Shown here piece after piece: positions 28,085 through 34,170 of a stretch of DNA of 34,170 nt. The DNA comes from Methyloceanibacter sp. Its GTDB lineage: Bacteria > Pseudomonadota > Alphaproteobacteria > Rhizobiales > Methyloligellaceae. Position 1 is the first letter of the stretch. Every line of letters starts with the position of its first letter. The DNA lies in the NCBI GenBank assembly GCA_014380485.1, contig JACMJU010000040.1:1-34170 (forward strand), in the 5' to 3' direction. The translations under genes were made by a program, and so were the position numbers. The notes under the pieces were generated by a model. It saw only the letters and a program-made list of their open reading frames with translations, made no database searches and was not told where the DNA came from.

Positions 28085-28264
28085 ACGCATAGACGGCTTA
28101 GTCAGCACTTGCAGGCTGATGACTTGGTGTCCGCCGCCATCAGTTCTACGAGATCCGGCGCAACTTCCAGACCTATGGCGCCGACGGGCTGCTCGATCGC
28201 CAGCGGTCGGCCGCCGCACCTGAACCACATGGCGGTCGAGACCAAGCCGGCACTCATCTACTGA
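28085..28264 (+). pseudogene. Frameshifted remnant of an IS481-type transposase N-terminus
   Basis: Joined across three frames: LVSTCRLM / LGVRRHQFYEIRRNFQTYGADGLLDRQ / SGRPPHLNHMAVETKPALI, matching the HTH region of IS481-like DDE transposases. Confidence 0.7.
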
Positions 28265-28886
28265 GCCGTCGCGCGATCCCCGGATAGTCGATCACGACCG
28301 CGTCGCCATCGACGGTGATGTCGGCTGCAAAGCTGCCGTCAATCGCTTCATAGCGAATGATATGGCACTTGTCGTTCGAGCGGAGGTGGCGGTAGCGCTG
28401 GCCATCGGGCCGCAGGGAAAGAGAGGGCACCGCAACCCAAGCCATGGTGAATTCAACGGGCCCTCCGCCATGCAGAAGGCCATGGCGGCAAATCGGCATC
28501 ATGTTCGTCACCGGGGAGAGCCCGAGGTCACAATCGAGCGCCCCGGCAAGACGCTCGGCATCGCCGCCGGCGGGCGGAAGATCGAGTTGCCCATCCTCGC
28601 GGACGCGGATGCGCCACGCACCGCGCTCATCCCGGCTAAGATCAAGCTCGCGGCGCCAGCCTTCACCGCGGCTGGTCGCCTGGAGCCGTGAGGTGACAAA
28701 ATCGGCCCCCGTCTCCAATGCGTAGTCGAGCCGATAGGGAAAGGGCGCGCTGCCGACGGCAACGCCACTCGCAGTCAAGCTATTTCCGGCCATGTGGATT
28801 TCGGCGAATTCGACGCCGAACGGCTCATCCTTGACCCACGCAACCGCGCGGATATGCGCTGGGGAGGGAGTGATTTTCCTAGCCAT
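28254..28886 (-). CDS. Putative glycolipid-binding domain protein (PF06475-like)
   Basis: Start at MARKITPSP; MMPICRHGLLHGGGPVEFTMAWVAVPSLSLRPDGQRYRHL...GSFAADITVDGDAVVIDYPGIARR. Confidence 0.75.
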   Translation of the reverse strand: MARKITPSPAHIRAVAWVKDEPFGVEFAEIHMAGNSLTASGVAVGSAPFPYRLDYALETGADFVTSRLQATSRGEGWRRELDLSRDERGAWRIRVREDGQLDLPPAGGDAERLAGALDCDLGLSPVTNMMPICRHGLLHGGGPVEFTMAWVAVPSLSLRPDGQRYRHLRSNDKCHIIRYEAIDGSFAADITVDGDAVVIDYPGIARRLSR

Positions 28887-29041
28887 TATGGGCACCTTGT
28901 TCTCGATATCGGCACATGGCAATCCGTTGCTCAAAATTCGACAACAGGCGCGAAGCCGCCGTAAATCAGCCGTTTGCCATCGAATCTCAACTGCGTTTTC
29001 TCCCTGGATGAACTTGACCTCCGCCTCATGTGACGTTGCGG

Positions 29042-30070
29042 TCAGCCCCATAAATCAGGGGGCGGAGGGAGGATCTCGCCTCCCTTGTAGGTGAGCCCTG
29101 GGATGCGGTCGCAAGCGAGCAGAAGAGGGCCGTCGAGATCGACAAAATCCGCGTCTTGCGCCAGCAGAAAAGCGGGGGCCATGGCGAGCGAGGTCGCGAC
29201 CATGCTGCCCACCATGATTTTCAGCCCGAGCGTGCGGGCGCCGGAAGCGAGCAACAACGCCTCGGTTAGTCCGCCCGCCTTGTCGAGCTTGATGTTCACC
29301 GCGTCGTAGCGCTCGCCGATCGTCGCAAGCGAGGCGCGATCATGGATCGACTCGTCGGCGCAGATAGGAACGCGGCGCTCGATACGCCGCAAGACTTCGT
29401 CGGCTCCAGCGGGAAGGGGCTGCTCGATCAGCTCGACGCCGGCCGAAGCGGCGCAAGCCATCAATCCTTCCAGCGCTTCGGGCCGCCAGGCCTCATTGGC
29501 ATCGGCAATCAGCCTGGCATGGGGCGCTGCCGCGCGCACGGCGGCGAGGCGGTCCGCATCGCCCTCTCCGCCAAGTTTCAGCTTGAGCAGGGGGTATTGG
29601 CTTGCTTCGCGCGCCTGCGCCGCCATCGCCTCGGGCGACCCGAGCGAAAGCGTGAAAGCCGTGAGCACGGGATTGAGGCTCCCCACCCCCGCGAGCTCGG
29701 CGGCGCTCCGCCCCGCCCGTTTCGCCTCGAGGTCCCACAGAGCGCAATCGAGCGCGTTTCGAGCCGCCCCGGCGGGAAGAAGAGAGGCGAGCTCGGCCCG
29801 GCTCAAGCCACGCGCGACTCTTTGCGCGCAGGCCTCGAGCGCCGCCACCGTCCCGTCGACGCTCTCACCGTAGCGCTCATAGGGAACGCATTCGCCACGG
29901 CCGGTATGAGTGCCGTCGCTGATTGCGGCGACCACGACCGCGGCTTCTTGCTTCGCACCACGGGAAATGGTGAAGCCGCCCCTGATCGGCCAGCGTTCGG
30001 CTCTGACCGAGAGCGCAAGGCCTCTCGCTTGCGCCGCACGGCCGTCGAGCTCGCTGCCAAGACCCGCCAT
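29042..30070 (-). CDS. Dipeptide epimerase (enolase superfamily, L-Ala-D/L-Glu epimerase-like)
   Basis: FTISRGAKQEAAVVVAAISDGTHTGRGECVPYERYGES, LLKLKLGG, LIADANEAW, VELIEQPLP, ICADESIHD, VNIKLDKAGGLTEAL. Confidence 0.92.
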   Translation of the reverse strand: MAGLGSELDGRAAQARGLALSVRAERWPIRGGFTISRGAKQEAAVVVAAISDGTHTGRGECVPYERYGESVDGTVAALEACAQRVARGLSRAELASLLPAGAARNALDCALWDLEAKRAGRSAAELAGVGSLNPVLTAFTLSLGSPEAMAAQAREASQYPLLKLKLGGEGDADRLAAVRAAAPHARLIADANEAWRPEALEGLMACAASAGVELIEQPLPAGADEVLRRIERRVPICADESIHDRASLATIGERYDAVNIKLDKAGGLTEALLLASGARTLGLKIMVGSMVATSLAMAPAFLLAQDADFVDLDGPLLLACDRIPGLTYKGGEILPPPPDLWG

Positions 30071-30165
30071 AACGCCTTTCTTTCTCCCGGATTTTCGTTC
30101 AGAACCAGGGGACTTCCAATGGCCTCGGCTTCTCCCGTCTCAATTTTGGCAAGCTAAGCCCTTCC

Positions 30166-31344
30166 ATGCTCAAGCGCGACCATCAGGTTGTCTTACCGAC
30201 GCAGGCCCGCGCCCCGGGCTTCCGCGTCGAACTCAAGGGCACCGCCTTTCGGTTGGTGGCGACCGGCGCCTGGACCGTCGCCGAAGCGGCCCAGCTCGAC
30301 ATGGCATTGAAACGCTTGCGTGTGCCGATCCCGCCGACACCGGACTTCACCGGCGAGATGGACATCGCCGGCATCGCCGAGATCGATACCGCCGGCGCCA
30401 TGCTGTTGCAGCGGACGGCGGCCTCGTGGGAAAAGAGCGGCTTGCGCACGCGCTACGCCGGAGCGACGGAAGCGTTCCGCATCCTCATCGAGGAAGTGCA
30501 GCGCCGCGGCCACGCCGAGCGGCCGCAGCGCGAGACACGGAAACCGCTTCAGTCCTTCACCGAGGATATGACCAAAGCGCTGACCGGGGTCTGGAGCGAC
30601 GCCGTCCAGCTCACCGCGTTTCTCGGCGAAGTCACGTCGGCGCTTGGCCGCATGGTCCGCCAACCTTGGCGCTTCCGCACCACCTCGTTTATCCACCATC
30701 TCGATCACGCCGGCTTTCGGGCCGTTCCCATCATCGCGCTGATCTGCTTTCTAATCGGCGCCGTGGTGATGCAGCAGGGCGTGGTCCAATTGAAGCCGTT
30801 CGGGGCAGAGCCCTTCGCCGTCAACATGGTCGCCATTCTTGCGCTCCGCGAGGTTGGCATCCTGCTCACCGCCATCATGGTGGCGGGCCGCTCGGGCTCG
30901 GCCTTCACCGCCGAGATCGGCTCGATGAAGATGCGCGAGGAGATCGACGCCATGCGCACGCTTGGCATCGACCCGATGGACACGCTTGTGCTCCCCCGCA
31001 TCCTGGCGTTGGTCGTGGCGCTCCCGCTTCTCACCTTTATCGGCGACCTGATGGGTCTTGCCGGCGGGGGGCTGATGGCTTTCGCCGTGCTCGGACTCGA
31101 CGCCTCGAACTATATCGACAAGTTGCGCGACGTAGTGGACTTCCAGCACTTCATGGCCGGCATGATCAAGGCGCCCTTTGCGGCCGTCATCATTGGCCTG
31201 GTCGGTTGCCTGGAAGGCCTAAAAGTCGAGGGAAGCGCCGAATCCCTCGGCACCCACGTGACCAGCGCCGTGGTCAAAGCGATCTTCCTGGTGATAATTT
31301 TGGACGCCGTGTTTGCCATGTTTCTGTCGGGGATCGGCGTGTGA
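30166..31344 (+). CDS. mlaE: MlaE-family ABC permease with N-terminal STAS-like domain
   Basis: AALVG-type MlaE core: FGAEPFAVNMVAILALREVGILLTAIMVAGRSGSAFTAEIGSMKMREEIDAMRTLGIDPMDTLVLPRILAL. Confidence 0.93.
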   Translation: MLKRDHQVVLPTQARAPGFRVELKGTAFRLVATGAWTVAEAAQLDMALKRLRVPIPPTPDFTGEMDIAGIAEIDTAGAMLLQRTAASWEKSGLRTRYAGATEAFRILIEEVQRRGHAERPQRETRKPLQSFTEDMTKALTGVWSDAVQLTAFLGEVTSALGRMVRQPWRFRTTSFIHHLDHAGFRAVPIIALICFLIGAVVMQQGVVQLKPFGAEPFAVNMVAILALREVGILLTAIMVAGRSGSAFTAEIGSMKMREEIDAMRTLGIDPMDTLVLPRILALVVALPLLTFIGDLMGLAGGGLMAFAVLGLDASNYIDKLRDVVDFQHFMAGMIKAPFAAVIIGLVGCLEGLKVEGSAESLGTHVTSAVVKAIFLVIILDAVFAMFLSGIGV

Positions 31345-32141
31345 TCGTCGAGAATGGACGAGAGGTTGTGATCCGCGTGCGCGGGCTCGCCAAGAGCTTC
31401 GGCAGCCATCAGATTTGGGACGGGCTCAGTCTCGATGTTTATCGCGGCGAGATCCTCGCCATCGTCGGCGGCTCGGGTCAGGGCAAGTCGGTGTTGATGC
31501 GCGTCATCACCGGCCTGGTGAAGCCCGATTCCGGCGATGTCGGCCTGTTCGGACAGAACGCCAAGACGCTGTCGCCGCAAGATCGCCTCGATATCGAGCG
31601 GCGCTGGGGCATCCTCTTCCAGGACGGCGCGCTCTTCTCATCGCTCACCGTGCTGCAAAACATTCAGGTGCCGATGCGCGAGCATCTCGATCTGCCGCAG
31701 GCGATGATGGACGATCTCGCCTTCTTGAAGCTCTCCATGGTCGGGCTTCCGCCCAATGCGGCACATAAATTCCCCTCGGAGCTCTCCGGCGGCATGCGCA
31801 AGCGCGCAGGGCTTGCCCGGGCGCTGGCGCTTGATCCCGAGATCGTGTTCCTCGACGAGCCCACGGCCGGGCTCGATCCGATCGGCGCCACCGACTTCGA
31901 CCACCTGATTCGCAAACTGCAACAGACACTTGGCCTAACGGTGTATATGGTCACCCACGATCTTGATACGATCTTCACCGTATGCGACAGGGTGGCCGTG
32001 CTGGCCGACAAGATGATCGTTCGGACCGGGTCGCCTGCCGAGTTGCAGCGCCATCCGAACCACCCCTGGATCAAGGAATATTTCTGCGGTGAACGGGCGC
32101 GCGCGGCGACGCCGGGCGAACGGCCGAGGATCCCGGCCTAA
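31341..32141 (+). CDS. mlaF: MlaF-family ABC transporter ATPase
   Basis: GTG start 31341 (GTGA overlap); Walker A GGSGQGKS, ELSGGMRKRAGLARALALDPEIVFLDEPTAGLDPIGA. Confidence 0.93.
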   Translation: MIVENGREVVIRVRGLAKSFGSHQIWDGLSLDVYRGEILAIVGGSGQGKSVLMRVITGLVKPDSGDVGLFGQNAKTLSPQDRLDIERRWGILFQDGALFSSLTVLQNIQVPMREHLDLPQAMMDDLAFLKLSMVGLPPNAAHKFPSELSGGMRKRAGLARALALDPEIVFLDEPTAGLDPIGATDFDHLIRKLQQTLGLTVYMVTHDLDTIFTVCDRVAVLADKMIVRTGSPAELQRHPNHPWIKEYFCGERARAATPGERPRIPA

Positions 32142-32171
32142 GACGGGTGCAAGTCCTAAGGAACCGATTTG

Positions 32172-33008
32172 ATGGAAACCAAAGCCAATTACCTGATGAT
32201 CGGGGGGTTCGTGCTCGGCATGCTGGCGCTCGTCTTCGTTTTCGTCTTTTGGATGAGCAATTTCGCCGGGGGCGGCAAGCGCTACTACATCGTGTTCGAG
32301 AGCTCGGTGGCGGGACTGACCACCGGCTCGAGTGTCGGCTTCAACGGCATTAGGGTGGGCGAGGTCCAGTCCTTCGCCCTCGATCCGCAAGACGCCCGCA
32401 AAGTGCAAGTTCTCATCAGCGTCCGCGACGACACGCCGGTACGGGAGAATTCCCACGCCAGCATCCAGTCGATGGGGCTCACCGGCGGGAGCGGGGTGCA
32501 GATCACCCCGGGCTCGCCCGATGCCCCCTTCTTGGTGGCGACGGCCGAGAATCCTATTCCGGTGATTCAAGCCGATCCCGGCTCGGGCCAGGGCGTGTTC
32601 GAAGCGGGCTCGGCGGCGCTAAACAACGCCAATGTCTTCATATCGAAGCTGAACGCTCTCCTCGACGAGAACGATAAGGCGATCCAGACCACGATGACCA
32701 ATGTCGAACAGTTCACGACCATGCTGAACGCCAAGAAAGAAGATATTGGCCAAGCGATTACCGACGTGAAGGACGGTGCTCAATCCTTCAAGTCATTGTC
32801 GACCAAGCTCGAAGTCTCGCTTGGGGATAACATGGACGGGTTGACCCGCCAGGCTCGGGAAAGTGTTCAGGAATTTGGGAATTTCATGCGCGAGGGAAAG
32901 CGCACGGCCGTGACATTGAACCGGATTCTCGAGAAGTTGGAGGCCGATCCTAAGGGTTTTTTGCTTGGTGGAAACCAGGTCCCGGAATACACTCCAAAAG
33001 GAAGATAA
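32172..33008 (+). CDS. mlaD: MlaD-family MCE-domain protein
   Basis: METKANYLMIGGFVLGMLALVFVFVFWM, VFESSVAGLTTGSSVGFNGIRVGEV. Confidence 0.93.
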   Translation: METKANYLMIGGFVLGMLALVFVFVFWMSNFAGGGKRYYIVFESSVAGLTTGSSVGFNGIRVGEVQSFALDPQDARKVQVLISVRDDTPVRENSHASIQSMGLTGGSGVQITPGSPDAPFLVATAENPIPVIQADPGSGQGVFEAGSAALNNANVFISKLNALLDENDKAIQTTMTNVEQFTTMLNAKKEDIGQAITDVKDGAQSFKSLSTKLEVSLGDNMDGLTRQARESVQEFGNFMREGKRTAVTLNRILEKLEADPKGFLLGGNQVPEYTPKGR

Positions 33009-33059
33009 TGGACCCCTTGAGGTCCAACGGGGGTGTCTCCTAACCGGGGGCGATCGGTC

Positions 33060-33647
33060 ATGCCGCGATCAGCGCCAGCGCTCGCTACGGGCTTGTTATG
33101 CCTGGGGCTCGTCGGGTGCGCCTTGGCGGCCTCGAAGCCGCCGACCACCTATGATCTGGTCGCGCCGCGCTCGTTCTCCGCTACGCCGCGTCCGGCGCCC
33201 TGGCAACTCGTGGTCTACGAGCCGACCACCGTGCACGCGCTCGAGACCAACCGCTTGATGGTGCGCCCGCGCGCCGACCAGGTCTCCTACTACAAGGGCA
33301 TTGCCTGGAGCGACCGTCTTCCTCGCTTGGTCCAAGCGCGCATGATCGAGACCTTCCAGAATTCCGGAGCGGTGAAGGCCGTGAGTTCCTCGACCGGCCA
33401 ATATGCTCTGGTCACCGACTTGCGCGCCTTCCAGATCGATGTGACGAGCGGCAAGGCGTTTGCCGAAATCGAGATCTTCGCCAAGCTCGTCAATACCAGC
33501 TCCGGCAAGGTGATGGCGACCAAGGGCTTTAGCGCGCGGGTGCCGGCCACGACCGATTCGCCGGGCGATGCCATCGCCGCCATGAACCAGGCTTTCACCG
33601 CGGTGCTGCAAGACACCACGACCTGGGTCGCCTCGCGCCGCGGCTAG
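33060..33647 (+). CDS. ABC-type transport auxiliary lipoprotein (PqiC/YmbA-like)
   Basis: Lipobox-like LCLGLVGCAL; YDLVAPRSF; follows mlaD. Confidence 0.8.
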   Translation: MPRSAPALATGLLCLGLVGCALAASKPPTTYDLVAPRSFSATPRPAPWQLVVYEPTTVHALETNRLMVRPRADQVSYYKGIAWSDRLPRLVQARMIETFQNSGAVKAVSSSTGQYALVTDLRAFQIDVTSGKAFAEIEIFAKLVNTSSGKVMATKGFSARVPATTDSPGDAIAAMNQAFTAVLQDTTTWVASRRG

Positions 33648-33831
33648 CATCACTCTACTGCCGATGAGCGTCGGAACGGCGCGTCTCGAAGCAAGACGCA
33701 ATTTGCCACGACCCTCCGCGCCGCATCGACACCCGCCGCCGGGCGAGAACCTTTCGACCGCTCAAACGCACAACCCCCACCTCCTGTTCGGGAAGCGGGG
33801 GCGAGGCTTAAGGGAGCCCTAAGCTCTAGAG

Positions 33832-34170
33832 CTAACGAAGCCGGCCGCTCGCATGCGCGAGCAACAGATAAACGCGTCCCGACTCGGAGGTCAGATAGTT
33901 CTGCAACATCCTCCCGTCGGGATCGGAGGCTTCCGCCTCGCCGAGCAGCCGCTCGAAATCGGCGATGTAACGATCGACGGTGGCGCGGAAGTCGGCCTCG
34001 CGGCCATAACGGCGGGCGATCTCGTCGAACGTGGCTTGGCCGTCGAGATTGTAGATGTGGCGTCCGATCACGCCGCGCTCTCCGGCCCTGAAGCGCTGCC
34101 ATATCTGGGTCGCGGTGGAGTGGTCGATGGCGCGCGCGATCTCATCGAGCCGGAGCTGGCCGCCGGCCTG
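33832..34170 (-). CDS. Hypothetical protein, C-terminal part (runs off window end)
   Basis: Frame open from 34170 down to TAG at 33832: ...GQLRLDEIARAIDHSTATQIWQRFRAGERGVIGRHIYNLDGQATFDEIARRY... Confidence 0.6.
   Translation of the reverse strand, partial: QAGGQLRLDEIARAIDHSTATQIWQRFRAGERGVIGRHIYNLDGQATFDEIARRYGREADFRATVDRYIADFERLLGEAEASDPDGRMLQNYLTSESGRVYLLLAHASGRLR

Noticed and set aside
29910-32141. 743-aa ORF in the mlaF frame
   Set aside because: The N-terminal 477 residues are an Arg/His-rich shadow frame over the epimerase and mlaE; MlaF homology starts at GTG 31341.
33822-33833. 12-bp perfect palindrome agctctagagct at a gene end
   Set aside because: Short self-complementary sequence with no loop or T-tract; could be chance.
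1-34170. CRISPR arrays, tRNA or rRNA genes
   Set aside because: No regularly spaced repeats and no tRNA T-loop or rRNA signatures noticed by eye; a tRNAscan/Infernal run would be decisive.

Overview
High-GC alphaproteobacterial (Hyphomicrobiales-like) chromosomal segment, densely coding on both strands. From left to right it holds: (1) a biotin locus, bioF(partial)-bioH-like-bioC converging on bioD-bioA; (2) a peptide-type ABC importer (substrate-binding protein plus two permeases, no ATPase seen) split by an SRPBCC protein and a membrane protein; (3) a Calvin/pentose-phosphate cluster glpX - class II-like prk // tkt - gap - pgk // rpe, interrupted twice by apparently lower-GC accessory segments and with no RuBisCO or fba in the window; (4) ccdA, thiD, a FAH-family hydrolase and a fructosamine-kinase-like gene; (5) a plcP-agt-like pair (metallophosphoesterase plus GT4 glycosyltransferase) matching the phosphate-limitation lipid-remodelling module; (6) a CheZ-like protein, an MFS transporter, an IS481-type transposase remnant, a glycolipid-binding-domain protein and a dipeptide epimerase; (7) an Mla-type lipid transport operon (mlaE-mlaF-mlaD-auxiliary lipoprotein). 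The items most worth following up are a 20-bp perfect direct repeat flanking a two-gene orphan module between pgk and rpe, an unannotated structured RNA candidate ending in a strong terminator (about 22.64-22.96 kb), the class II-like PRK lacking the Cys16 equivalent, and three consecutive hairpins at the 3' end of the agt-like gene, two of them inside its ORF. I did not find a clear-cut novel defence or mobile system; the orphan two-gene module is the best candidate for undescribed biology. All family calls are by eye from the translations.
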